Shown in pieces: positions 1 to 6,987 of a stretch of DNA of 11,066 nucleotides. Positions within the stretch are counted from its first letter, which is position 1. Each line of letters opens with the position of its first letter. Origin of the DNA: Clostridia bacterium (GTDB taxonomy: Bacteria > Bacillota_A > Clostridia > Christensenellales > UBA1242). The notes under the pieces were generated by a model. It was given only the letters and a program-made list of their open reading frames with translations, was not told the DNA's origin and searched no databases. The translations under genes and the position numbers were made by a program. The stretch is from positions 1 through 11,066 of the forward strand of contig JAFQOM010000059.1 of assembly GCA_017403205.1 (NCBI GenBank), written 5' to 3'.

Positions 1-545
1 GGGTAGATTATGAGAGTTAAAACAGCAATAGTTGATTTTATTATAATAGAAAAAAAACCAAATAATTTTAAAATATAAAATTCTTGATTTGCATTGAGCA
101 AAGTTTGTTTATAAACAAGTAGATAACTAAAAACAGTATTTGTTAAAAATATTAAATAATAAATTATTAAATCAGCGTTTGTTATTGTTATATCTGTTGA
201 AACTATTAAATGTAAAAAGGGAACAAACAACAATCCAATTGCACAAATGATTAATGCTATAACACTATATATTTTTTTGTAGTATGTTACATAGGCTGTT
301 ATTTGTTCTTTATCTCCGTTTGCTATTGGCTTGTAAAGCTTTATTAGCATAACATTTGAAATACCAAGTTCTGCTAAAGAAAATAGTGTAAGAATGTTGC
401 TATATAGTGAATTTATTCCTAAAATTTCAGATCCAAGTTTGTAAATTAAAAGAGTTCTGCAAACAAAAGATAATATCAAGTTTGTAACTTGATAAATTAT
501 ACCAAAAACAACATTTTTAAAACTACTAATTTTTCTATTTGCCAT
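1..545 (-). CDS. Oligosaccharide flippase family membrane protein (Wzx-like), 3' end cut by window edge
   Basis: An open frame runs on the minus strand from an ATG at 545-543 to the left edge, giving 181 complete codons. The N-terminus (MANRKISSFKNVVFG) is followed by alternating hydrophobic stretches at about residues 10-30, 44-62, 92-114, 124-144 and 158-180. Conserved-looking segments are LGSEILGINSLYSNILTL and LAELGISNVMLIKLYKPIANGD. This pattern is typical of the MATE/MOP-superfamily flippases that move lipid-linked oligosaccharide units across the cytoplasmic membrane; family members are about 450-520 residues, so well over half is missing. The ATG lies inside the last codons of the radical SAM gene (11-base overlap), which suggests translational coupling. 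The ribosome binding site is weak (AAAGAGA about 10 bases upstream). The assignment as polysaccharide exporter rests on motif pattern plus neighbouring glycosyltransferases; the transported glycan is unknown. Confidence 0.85.
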   Translation of the reverse strand, partial: MANRKISSFKNVVFGIIYQVTNLILSFVCRTLLIYKLGSEILGINSLYSNILTLFSLAELGISNVMLIKLYKPIANGDKEQITAYVTYYKKIYSVIALIICAIGLLFVPFLHLIVSTDITITNADLIIYYLIFLTNTVFSYLLVYKQTLLNANQEFYILKLFGFFSIIIKSTIAVLTLIIY

Positions 546-1653
546 TTTTAAACATTCTCTTTATTTTTTGTATTGCTCTATTTGCAAATCTTTTTGATCT
601 AATTTTTAACCTTAAAAGCGCATATTTAAGCTTTTCTTTTTTATTTAATGTTCCATTTTCTTCATCTAATTTAGAAGACAAATGTTCTCTCATTTCTTTG
701 GTTAACCAATGATTACCGTTTTTGTCAACCCTGTCTCTTACTTGTTCATAAGTACAAAAATCCAACCCTGGAATATTTCCAAAAGCCAAAAATGAGTGCG
801 CGTTAAAACAGTGTTCTATTGCGCATTTTCCAACTGGGCACCATACAATAGGCTTTGATAAGTCTTTAAAAATGTTATATGCATGGTTTGTTTGTTTATA
901 ACAACCTGTAAAATTTCCGTTTTCTAAAGCTAGTAAGCCTGTGTAAAGTCCTGCATAACAAAATTCTTTTCTTTTGTGTGGCCAATGCTTTATTTTGTTT
1001 TCAAACATGGCAGAGTCAAAACTTTTCCAAATCTCATAAAATTCTTCTTTCGTGTGTTTTGATAGTAGAGGGATTCCTTTTTCAGGCTCATTTCTTGGTA
1101 CAGAGAGGTGACACAAGGCTCCAACTTTTTCCAAACAAATCTTTTTAATATCTTCAATATAAGGTTCGTATTCGTCTGTTGCTGTAAGTTCTAAACTAAA
1201 AGAACACCCTGCGTCTTTAACCATTTTTATATTGTCAAAAAATTGATCTAATAAATTTAGTCTTATAAGTTCTAAATAATGGAAAGAAAATTTAAACCCA
1301 AGTCTGTTTTTAAGTTCGCTAGGTAGGGCACAATATTCTTTTAGTCGATCAGTTAAAACTCCGTTTGTAACAATCATTATAGAGTGTCCATTTTCTAGAA
1401 TTACTTTTACATAGTCTATTAAATTAACAGGCAATAGGGTTTCACCAGCTCCACATAAATTAAAGTGTGTTAAGCCACCAAGTCTTTCAACTGTTAAAGC
1501 TTTTTTTACGTGTTCTGACGAATAATTGAAGTTGATTTTATAATTTTTATGTCTTTTAAATTTTTTTTCATATTGTGAAACATAACAATAGCTGCATTTC
1601 AAATTACAAAAATTTACAGGAACAAAAATATCTACAAATCTTTTTACTTTCAT
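535..1653 (-). CDS. Radical SAM protein with cysteine-rich C-terminal half, in polysaccharide cluster
   Basis: This is a 372-residue protein. CNLKCSYC at residues 16-23 (C16, C20, C23) is the canonical CX3CX2C ligand set for the radical SAM 4Fe-4S cluster, and NLCGAGETLLP (66-76) matches the GGE-like SAM-binding strand. The second half has more cysteines (C232, C251, C272, C277, C282, C300) in the pattern FCYAG, GCYKQ, CPVGKCAIEHC and DFCTYEQ, which resembles a SPASM or twitch domain holding auxiliary iron-sulfur clusters. The last about 45 residues are lysine/arginine-rich. The ATG at 1653 is chosen because AAGGAG stands 13 bases upstream; extending to a TTG at 1695 would overlap the preceding gene by 35 bases and place that AAGGAG inside the coding region. 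Its location between a pyruvyl transferase and a flippase implies a role in glycan or envelope modification, but the reaction is unknown. Radical SAM membership is near certain; the auxiliary-cluster reading is inference. Confidence 0.93.
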   Translation of the reverse strand: MKVKRFVDIFVPVNFCNLKCSYCYVSQYEKKFKRHKNYKINFNYSSEHVKKALTVERLGGLTHFNLCGAGETLLPVNLIDYVKVILENGHSIMIVTNGVLTDRLKEYCALPSELKNRLGFKFSFHYLELIRLNLLDQFFDNIKMVKDAGCSFSLELTATDEYEPYIEDIKKICLEKVGALCHLSVPRNEPEKGIPLLSKHTKEEFYEIWKSFDSAMFENKIKHWPHKRKEFCYAGLYTGLLALENGNFTGCYKQTNHAYNIFKDLSKPIVWCPVGKCAIEHCFNAHSFLAFGNIPGLDFCTYEQVRDRVDKNGNHWLTKEMREHLSSKLDEENGTLNKKEKLKYALLRLKIRSKRFANRAIQKIKRMFKNGK

Positions 1654-1660
1654 TAATTTA

Positions 1661-2680
1661 TTATAACTCCTTAATTGATTTAGAAAGAAACTCAAACTCT
1701 TTGTTTAAGCCTTTCCAATTAGGTTTTGTTGAAGAAACTTTTTTAATTAAATCTAAGTTAATTTCATCAATATTTTCTACAAATTTAATGTATTCAAATT
1801 TTTCTAACCAGTTATAGTAGGTAGATTTTATTTTGTGGTTGTAATTTGGCAAAACAATGCAAGGCGTATTGGTTATTGCACAAAAAATCATACCATGCAA
1901 CCTATCAGTAATAACAAGTTTGCTTTTTGCAATTTGTTTAAAAATTTTTTTAAGTTCACAGTTTCTTGTTACATCAAACATGTCATAATATTTATAAGTA
2001 TCGTTTTCTAGCAGTGAATAATTGTTTTTTAATAGTTCTTTTAAGTGGGAAATGTTTTTATCTGAAATAGATTTTTCTAAATCTTTTCTACACAAAAATA
2101 AGATTTGGTTTTTACGCGTGTAGTTGTATTTTTTTGTATAATTTGATGATAAAACAATGTCAGGTGATAACAAAATTGTATTATTGTTAAACTCTACCTT
2201 CATTTGCTCGTAAGAGATTTTTTCTCTTGCTACAACAGTTAAATTTGGGTGAATAGCAAATATTTTTTTTGATATATCAAATTCACCCTTGTTTTTTTCG
2301 TTTTCAAAATGAAGAGTTTGAGGGAATATTATAATTTTTTTATCTTTAAAGTTTCTTATAACATCATCTTTAAAATATTGTTCTAACAAATAAACATCGC
2401 CTAAATTGCCGCCACCTTGCAAAACAACAATTTTGATGTGGGGCATTTTATAGTTTTTTAAATAGAAATATGAATAATAATCAATTTCAACAACATTTAA
2501 GCCTTGTTTTTTTAGGTATTCTATTGATGAGCTTCTAATTTGCTGGTCACCTAAATTGCCATAAAAAGGCGTGCCTATATAAGCACAGGTATATTTTTTA
2601 TTTTTTAACTTGCGCTTTATGTTTGGTAGCTTAAAAAGCAATTTTATTTTATAGCATATGTTAATAATTTTTTGATTCAT
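1661..2680 (-). CDS. Polysaccharide pyruvyl transferase family protein (CsaB/WcaK-like)
   Basis: This 339-residue protein shows the signatures of the polysaccharide pyruvyl transferase family. They are YGNLGDQQI at residues 40-48, GGGNLGD at 89-95, PQTLHF at 120-125 and ITDRLHGMIFCAI at 257-269, where the DRLHG segment is the most conserved part of the C-terminal GT-B-like lobe. Characterised members transfer pyruvate from phosphoenolpyruvate to a sugar hydroxyl to make a ketal in secondary cell wall polymers or exopolysaccharides. Many members are uncharacterised, so the donor and acceptor here are not known. The length is normal. The start is supported by AAGGA nine bases upstream of ATG. 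The gene begins four bases after the upstream glycosyltransferase stops and ends seven bases before the radical SAM start, so it is part of the same transcript. No secretion signal is seen; it probably acts at the cytoplasmic face of the membrane. Confidence 0.9.
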   Translation of the reverse strand: MNQKIINICYKIKLLFKLPNIKRKLKNKKYTCAYIGTPFYGNLGDQQIRSSSIEYLKKQGLNVVEIDYYSYFYLKNYKMPHIKIVVLQGGGNLGDVYLLEQYFKDDVIRNFKDKKIIIFPQTLHFENEKNKGEFDISKKIFAIHPNLTVVAREKISYEQMKVEFNNNTILLSPDIVLSSNYTKKYNYTRKNQILFLCRKDLEKSISDKNISHLKELLKNNYSLLENDTYKYYDMFDVTRNCELKKIFKQIAKSKLVITDRLHGMIFCAITNTPCIVLPNYNHKIKSTYYNWLEKFEYIKFVENIDEINLDLIKKVSSTKPNWKGLNKEFEFLSKSIKEL

Positions 2681-2684
2681 TTAC

Positions 2685-3704
2685 TTATTTCCTTAAAACC
2701 TTATGTTTAATTTTTGCCAAAAATCGTAAAAATTCAAATGTGTGGTATTTTTTATTTATTAAGCTATCAAAAACCTTTATTTTAATTTTCGACAAATATT
2801 TTTTTGTTGTTTCTACATATTCGTTATTTAATACAAACGAATTAACTAGTAAATCATAGTTTTGTTTTTTGTTATGTTTTTGGCAACCAATTAATTCAGC
2901 ACACCAAATTGAAAAAAAATAAATGTTGTGGCATATAAGCTCTTCACAATTTATTTTTTTAGATTTTGCAATGTTAATCAAAGCTTTTAAAACGTTGTCA
3001 TTATTTTCAACATAAGATGGTTTAAAAGCGGATCTTATCATTGAAGATTGTCTAACATAATAATTGTAGCTAGGTTTATTTAAAATATAAACATTTTTGA
3101 TATCAAGCATAGTTGCAAAAATTATGTTTATATCTTCAAACACAGATATTTTTGTATTGCAAAATTTAATATTATTAAGCAAAATTTGTCTTTTAAAAAG
3201 TTTGTTCCAGCGATAATAAGAAAAGAAGGTTTTGTTTGATAAATATGCTTTTATAAATTCATCAAAATCTTCATTTTGCAAAAAGCCAGATTTGTTATAA
3301 GTTAGAGATTTTCCAAGTTCTCTTTTATTGTCATATGTTACATAGTGTTGGTTAAGTATGGCATCTGGTTTGTGATTTTTTATAACTTCTACATAATCAC
3401 TAACAGAATCAAGTTCTAAATAATCATCACTATCTACAAAATAAACATAATCTCCGGTGGAAACTTTTAATCCGTCAATCCAAGCAGCCATTAGGCCACC
3501 ATTTTGTTTGTGAATAACTTTTATGCGGCTATCTTTTTTAGCCCAGTCATCACACATTTTAGGGCAGTTGTCAGGTGAGCCATCATCAACCAAAATAATT
3601 TCTAAATTTTTGTATGTTTGGTTAACAATAGAATTAATACACCTATCTAAATATTCTTCAACTTTGTAAATTGGAACAACCATACTAATCAATACGTTTT
3701 TCAT
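2685..3704 (-). CDS. Family 2 glycosyltransferase (first of two tandem copies by coordinate)
   Basis: This 339-residue protein is a GT-A fold glycosyltransferase. The N-terminal strand ISMVVPIYKVEEYLDRC, nucleotide-binding ILVDDGSPDN (37-46), the metal-binding DSDD (91-94, a DXD motif) and a probable catalytic-base ED pair (E190, D191 in VFEDINI) are all present, as is the WNKLFKR segment (166-172) common in this group. It would transfer a sugar from an activated nucleotide sugar to a growing lipid-linked oligosaccharide. One oddity is that the usual GG(L/V)xxARNxG loop reads GGLMAAWIDGLK (69-80), lacking the Arg-Asn, while the tandem paralogue has GGVANARNVG. This may mark a different acceptor subgroup. 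AAAGGA lies nine bases before the ATG. Residues 29-68 are encoded by a tract almost identical to the paralogue's. Donor and acceptor sugars cannot be told. Confidence 0.93.
   Translation of the reverse strand: MKNVLISMVVPIYKVEEYLDRCINSIVNQTYKNLEIILVDDGSPDNCPKMCDDWAKKDSRIKVIHKQNGGLMAAWIDGLKVSTGDYVYFVDSDDYLELDSVSDYVEVIKNHKPDAILNQHYVTYDNKRELGKSLTYNKSGFLQNEDFDEFIKAYLSNKTFFSYYRWNKLFKRQILLNNIKFCNTKISVFEDINIIFATMLDIKNVYILNKPSYNYYVRQSSMIRSAFKPSYVENNDNVLKALINIAKSKKINCEELICHNIYFFSIWCAELIGCQKHNKKQNYDLLVNSFVLNNEYVETTKKYLSKIKIKVFDSLINKKYHTFEFLRFLAKIKHKVLRK
3502..3620. repeat. Near-identical tract shared with 4522-4640 (copy 1)
   Basis: These 119 bases match positions 4522-4640 with a single difference (T at 3530, C at 4550); the 90 bases 3531-3620 are identical. 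The tract encodes residues 29-68 of this glycosyltransferase, including VDDGSPDN. The one change gives Ser59 here and Gly59 in the paralogue. Flanking sequence diverges at once on both sides, clearly more than inside the tract. Confidence 0.95.
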
Positions 3705-3725
3705 TTTTATTTTTCCTTTATAATA

Positions 3726-4724
3726 TTAAACTTTTTTTATTAAAAAAGAATACAATCTAAACATTTTTTTATGAACTAAAAAATATCCAACTTTTCTTTT
3801 AAAGTTTTTAGTATTTTTAAGTTCTGCTTTATAGGTTTCTTTAGTATTTAAACCCACAAAAATATCATCTTTTAAATATTCTTTTAACAGTTCAAGTTGA
3901 TTGTTTTTAAGCATTTCATTTGCAAGAGATGCGTAGTTGTAAAATTTAAATCTGTTTAGAGTATTTTTATCAACTTTGTTTTCAATTTCTTTTAAAATTA
4001 TCTTAAAGGCTTTATAACGCTCTTCTATTTTGTTTTTATTAAAGTTATGCATTGCACTGCTTGTTCTTTGAAAATAATAGTAAAGATAGTCAGTAATAAC
4101 GGATATTTTTGTATTTGGCTTTATAAGTTTTAAAAGAAAGAGCAAGTCTTCTGTTATTTTTAAATTTTCAAATCTTAAGTCGCCAATGCTTGATTTTTTT
4201 ATTAATAGTCTACATACGCTACCCATTATGCCATACGATTCAAAGTAAGTTTGTTTTTCTTGAGACGTGTTTGTAAGTAGATAGGTTATAATATTGTTGC
4301 TATCTAATTTTTCAAGAAAAATTTCGTTAACATTTTTTTGTTTATTGTCCTCGTAAACATTACAGAATCTACAAGCACAAATATCAGCATTTTCTTTTTT
4401 TATTTTATCTATAAGTTTTTCATACATGGTTGGATGTATAAAATCGTCACTATCCACAAATCCAACATATTTGCCTGTGGCACTATCTATTCCTACATTT
4501 CTTGCATTGGCTACGCCGCCGTTTTGTTTGTGAATAACTTTTATGCGGCCATCTTTTTTAGCCCAGTCATCACACATTTTAGGGCAGTTGTCAGGTGAGC
4601 CATCATCAACCAAAATAATTTCTAAATTTTTGTATGTTTGATTAATAATGCTATTAACACACTTGTTTAAATATTGTTCAACCTTATAAACAGGAACAAT
4701 TATACTAATTTTTTCGTTTGACAT
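3726..4724 (-). CDS. Family 2 glycosyltransferase (first gene of the visible polysaccharide operon)
   Basis: Read from the ATG at 4724 this is a 332-residue GT-A glycosyltransferase. Its motifs are KISIIVPVYKVEQYL at the N-terminus, VDDGSPDN at 39-46, GGVANARNVGID at 69-80, DSDD at 91-94 and a putative catalytic ED at 192-193 (ITEDLLF). The frame stays open for 38 more codons to an ATG at 4838. The shorter start is preferred because AAGGTG precedes it by four bases, because the lysine-rich extension is unlike the family, and because from this start the first about 100 residues align without gaps with the downstream glycosyltransferase. The gene stops 21 bases before that next gene. It is the first gene of the operon visible after about 500 bases of non-coding DNA. 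Sugar specificity is not known. Confidence 0.92.
   Translation of the reverse strand: MSNEKISIIVPVYKVEQYLNKCVNSIINQTYKNLEIILVDDGSPDNCPKMCDDWAKKDGRIKVIHKQNGGVANARNVGIDSATGKYVGFVDSDDFIHPTMYEKLIDKIKKENADICACRFCNVYEDNKQKNVNEIFLEKLDSNNIITYLLTNTSQEKQTYFESYGIMGSVCRLLIKKSSIGDLRFENLKITEDLLFLLKLIKPNTKISVITDYLYYYFQRTSSAMHNFNKNKIEERYKAFKIILKEIENKVDKNTLNRFKFYNYASLANEMLKNNQLELLKEYLKDDIFVGLNTKETYKAELKNTKNFKRKVGYFLVHKKMFRLYSFLIKKV
4522..4640. repeat. Near-identical tract shared with 3502-3620 (copy 2)
   Basis: This is the partner of the tract at 3502-3620, offset by exactly 1,020 bases in direct orientation and in the same codon register of the tandem glycosyltransferase gene. One mismatch in 119 bases contrasts with heavy divergence in the rest of the two genes. 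Confidence 0.95.
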
Positions 4725-5035
4725 TTTGCACCTTATTGTTTTGTTTTTAAGTTTAAAATACATTTTATCAGCTAAGTTTAAAGACAAAGTATTTAAATAT
4801 TTTTTGGTTTTTGTTTTGGGTATACTAAGATACATCATATAGAGTATAGAGCAAGTTATTTTGCAAAATTATATTTAGTAATGTTTAGGTTTATTTTGCC
4901 ACCACTTTTTATTTGATGACTAAATCAAATTTTTACAAGTTTTAAATGCAATTATCAAATATTTTTGGGTCCACACAACAAAACGTAATCAAAAATTTTT
5001 TGTATTATATCTAATCTTTTTTAATGTATAAAAAC

Positions 5036-5066
5036 TTATCAACAATTTTTTATAAAAAGTGGATAA
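5036..5066. promoter_or_regulatory. Two DnaA-box-like 9-mers in opposite orientation
   Basis: TTATCAACA (plus strand, 5036-5044) and TTATCCACT (minus strand, 5066-5058) each differ by one base from the bacterial DnaA box TTATCCACA and are separated by 13 bases in AT-rich non-coding DNA. This could be a minor DnaA binding site or chance. No dnaA, dnaN, rep or parA gene lies in the window, so nothing supports an origin here. Confidence 0.2.
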
Positions 5067-5076
5067 ATTAATTTGG

Positions 5077-5098
5077 TTAATTTATTTTAATAAATTAA
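5077..5098. repeat. Perfect AT-only inverted repeat, 10-bp arms
   Basis: TTAATTTATT at 5077-5086 and its exact reverse complement at 5089-5098 flank a two-base spacer. There are no G/C pairs and no T-tract positioned as for a terminator, so it may be a protein-binding palindrome or a chance product of AT-rich DNA. Confidence 0.45.
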
Positions 5099-5161
5099 AA
5101 AATTAAACCACAGTTACATTATCACAAAAAATTAAATTTTTCGCAACAGATTAAGCATGTT

Positions 5162-5201
5162 TTAAAAAATAAAGACCCTAAAACCAGTGGTTTAAGAGTC
5201 T
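5162..5201 (-). terminator. Rho-independent terminator of the aconitase X/enoate reductase operon
   Basis: On the minus strand, 39 bases after the small-subunit stop codon, AGACTCTTAAACC (5201-5189) pairs with GGTTTTAGGGTCT (5185-5173) across a three-base ACT loop. The stem is 13 bp with one T-T mismatch and one G-T wobble, and is followed by the T-rich run TTTATTTTTT. This closes the three-gene operon and separates it from the polysaccharide genes. Confidence 0.9.
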
Positions 5202-5240
5202 CTATAAAAACAATTATTATTGTTGGGTTGAAAATAAATA

Positions 5241-5690
5241 TTATTTAACTTCAACCTCGCCATTTTCTTTAACTGTAATTTGCATTCCGTCTTTTACATA
5301 GTTTAAAAATTCTTCACCTAGGCTGTCAATAACAGGCATTTTGGTGTGTTCACCTTCAAGCCAAACATCCGCCAAAATTACGCCAGCCCCAGCTAATGAA
5401 TCTATTGGTTGAGAAAACAACATACATGCCGGTTGTCTGCCCATAGAGCAAGCGCAATACAAAACAAGTCCGCCTGTTGTAGAACCTATTGTTTGTGGTA
5501 GACACAACGCTTTGCCTGCCATTTTTTTGCCATATAAATCGGTGTTGTTTTGGTCGCCACAAGTTGCGTTTTTATCGCCAAATTGAAGTGCTTTTTGAAA
5601 AGATGCTAATGTGTTTAAACCACCATGAGATACTAATGCTTCTGCCGTTATGCAGCCAGGGGCTACAACTCTGCCTTTAAAAGTTTTCAT
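5241..5690 (-). CDS. Aconitase X small subunit (swivel domain, DUF126 family)
   Basis: This 149-residue protein matches the DUF126 swivel domain, which is the small partner of aconitase X. Features are the N-terminal GRVVAPGCITAEALVS (residues 6-21), the AGKALCLPQTIGSTTGGLVL segment (58-77) with the Ser/Thr-Gly-rich turn GSTTGG (69-74) that reaches the active site in aconitase-superfamily enzymes, and a C-terminal strand DGMQITVKENGEVEV. In many bacteria this domain is fused to the catalytic subunit; here it is separate, as in archaea and some bacteria. Its ATG overlaps the large-subunit stop by one base (TAATG), and a GGGGG ribosome binding site lies about eight bases upstream, so the two subunits are translationally coupled and presumably made in equal amounts. 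It is the last gene before a strong terminator. Family assignment is confident; the substrate is unknown. Confidence 0.92.
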   Translation of the reverse strand: MKTFKGRVVAPGCITAEALVSHGGLNTLASFQKALQFGDKNATCGDQNNTDLYGKKMAGKALCLPQTIGSTTGGLVLYCACSMGRQPACMLFSQPIDSLAGAGVILADVWLEGEHTKMPVIDSLGEEFLNYVKDGMQITVKENGEVEVK

Positions 5691-6970
5691 TAATTTTTAC
5701 CCCCTTTTGTAAGTTGAACTAAAATTTCGTCATCAGTGTAATATCTTGCTGTTGTATAAGTTCTTAATTTGTTAGAACTTGTTATAACAGGCATTTTGCC
5801 ACAAAGTGGATTATTCATGTACATAAGCGGGCAGATATATGAAACAACAACACCCATTTGTTTAAGTTTTGGGGCATATTCAGTTTTGTTAAATTCTTTT
5901 ATAACAGCAGGGCTAGCAGTAAATACTGTTGGAATTTTAACCTTTTTGCCACCATTTTCTTTTAAGGCGTTATCAAGTTTTTGTGTCCAAGATTTTAGTT
6001 GTTCCAAACTCATATGAGGGCAACCCATAAAGCATAATTTTGGTTTTGCGTTTTTGTTTTTCCAAACAACTGGGTAACTATTATAAACTCTTTGAAGTTC
6101 TGCGTCATCTATAACATAAATTTTGGCATCTTTGTTAATTAACTTTTCTCCACTTTCTTTTGCTTCTGGTGTTAAATTATCTATATGATAAAGACCTACA
6201 GCGCCATTTGATGCTGTTGCTGCACCAAAATCTTTTAGGTATGAGCAGGTTTCATCATTAAGTTCTGTGCCCAGCCATTTATCAAGACCTTTAACGTATG
6301 GAACATCTTCCATAACTTTCATTCCGATTGCTGAGCCAAGAAGTTGAGCTTCTGGTTTTTTTGTTGTTTTAATTTCGATAATCCAATTAGCTTTTCTTCC
6401 CTCATCTGTTATTAAACCAAAGTAGGGAACATATCCAACAATAGAACCCATAATGTCAATAATGCCAGAATTTCTATTGCAACGCGCTCCTAAAACAGAG
6501 TTGGCATAAACTACAGCACTTGATTCTGACCAACTTAAAACCTCGCCTTTGTTTGGTTTGTTGCCAACCTCGCTCATATAGCAAGTGCATGTAAAGGCAT
6601 CTTCTTGAAGAAGTCCTAGTTTTTTAAGTTGTTCTTCATAAAAATCTTGTTTTGAATACATAAACTTTTTAAATATAAAATTTTGTAAAAAGTTTTTAGG
6701 CACGTTTTTATCGCATGGTCTAGGGTCACAAGTAAATTTTTGGTTAGAGATAGCACCTTCTTCAATTAATTTGTCCATAAGCTTGTAAACAGGTGTTAGT
6801 GCCTTTAAACCAAATGAAGTTACAAGGTGGTTATACTTACTGGTAACCGGCACTAGTTTTGTTGCACCAAACAATTCACCATACCTTATAACGCTTTGCA
6901 ACACTTTTGATAATGTTTGGCCTTTTTCGCCATTTAAAATAGCTGTTTGTTCTTTAGTTAGTTTCATCAT
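5690..6970 (-). CDS. Aconitase X large (catalytic) subunit, DUF521 family
   Basis: This 426-residue protein is the iron-sulfur catalytic subunit of aconitase X. Diagnostic segments are MKLTKEQTAILNGEKG at the N-terminus, ATKLVPVTS (36-44), TCTCYMSEVGNKPNKGE (127-143), WSESSAVVYANSVLGAR (147-163), FMGCPHMSLEQL (314-325), SYICPL (377-382) and a TSSNKLRTYT segment (397-406). C128, C317 and C380 occupy the positions expected for the three cysteine cluster ligands, so the enzyme looks active. Known family members dehydrate cis-3-hydroxy-L-proline (bacterial) or mevalonate 5-phosphate (archaeal); neither is proven here. The start at 6970 follows AGGGAG by seven bases. A longer frame from 7021 would overlap the reductase gene by 34 bases and adds a non-homologous extension, so it is rejected. 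The gene starts 17 bases after the enoate reductase stop and overlaps the small subunit by one base. Confidence 0.93.
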   Translation of the reverse strand: MMKLTKEQTAILNGEKGQTLSKVLQSVIRYGELFGATKLVPVTSKYNHLVTSFGLKALTPVYKLMDKLIEEGAISNQKFTCDPRPCDKNVPKNFLQNFIFKKFMYSKQDFYEEQLKKLGLLQEDAFTCTCYMSEVGNKPNKGEVLSWSESSAVVYANSVLGARCNRNSGIIDIMGSIVGYVPYFGLITDEGRKANWIIEIKTTKKPEAQLLGSAIGMKVMEDVPYVKGLDKWLGTELNDETCSYLKDFGAATASNGAVGLYHIDNLTPEAKESGEKLINKDAKIYVIDDAELQRVYNSYPVVWKNKNAKPKLCFMGCPHMSLEQLKSWTQKLDNALKENGGKKVKIPTVFTASPAVIKEFNKTEYAPKLKQMGVVVSYICPLMYMNNPLCGKMPVITSSNKLRTYTTARYYTDDEILVQLTKGGKN

Positions 6971-6987
6971 TATCTTTCTCCCTCTTT

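Larger units (their letters stand above)
4725..5161 (-). other. AT-rich intergenic region and probable leader/promoter of the polysaccharide operon
   Basis: About 440 bases carry no convincing gene. The first 114 bases upstream of the glycosyltransferase start are open in its frame but are judged untranslated. On the minus strand a TATAAT lies at 5009-5004 with TTTATA 17 bases before it (4 of 6 matches to the -35 consensus), giving a possible operon promoter with a leader of about 270 bases. A second TATAAT at 4873-4868 lacks a good -35. The region also has DnaA-box-like 9-mers and an AT palindrome listed separately. No riboswitch, tRNA or small ORF with a ribosome binding site was recognised. 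The promoter call is weak because A/T hexamers are common by chance here. Confidence 0.4.

Noticed and set aside
1654..1695. N-terminal extension of the radical SAM protein to a TTG start
   Set aside because: It overlaps the pyruvyl transferase gene by 35 bases and puts the AAGGAG ribosome binding site inside the coding region; the ATG at 1653 fits better.
3502..4640. Insertion sequence or CRISPR repeat as the cause of the duplicated 119-bp tract
   Set aside because: The tract is in frame inside two homologous genes, has no terminal inverted repeats or target duplication and occurs only twice.
4725..4838. 38-residue N-terminal extension of the first glycosyltransferase
   Set aside because: It has no ribosome binding site, is lysine-rich and unlike family 2 enzymes; the inner ATG has AAGGTG and aligns exactly with the paralogue's start.
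5036..5066. Chromosomal or plasmid replication origin
   Set aside because: Only two imperfect DnaA boxes and no replication or partition gene nearby.
5356..5562. Open frames overlapping the aconitase X small subunit on both strands
   Set aside because: The DUF126 frame explains the region; the alternatives lack start signals and domain content.
5690..6970. Mevalonate 5-phosphate dehydratase role for the aconitase X
   Set aside because: That role is archaeal and would need mevalonate pathway neighbours; here the neighbour is an enoate reductase in a bacterium.
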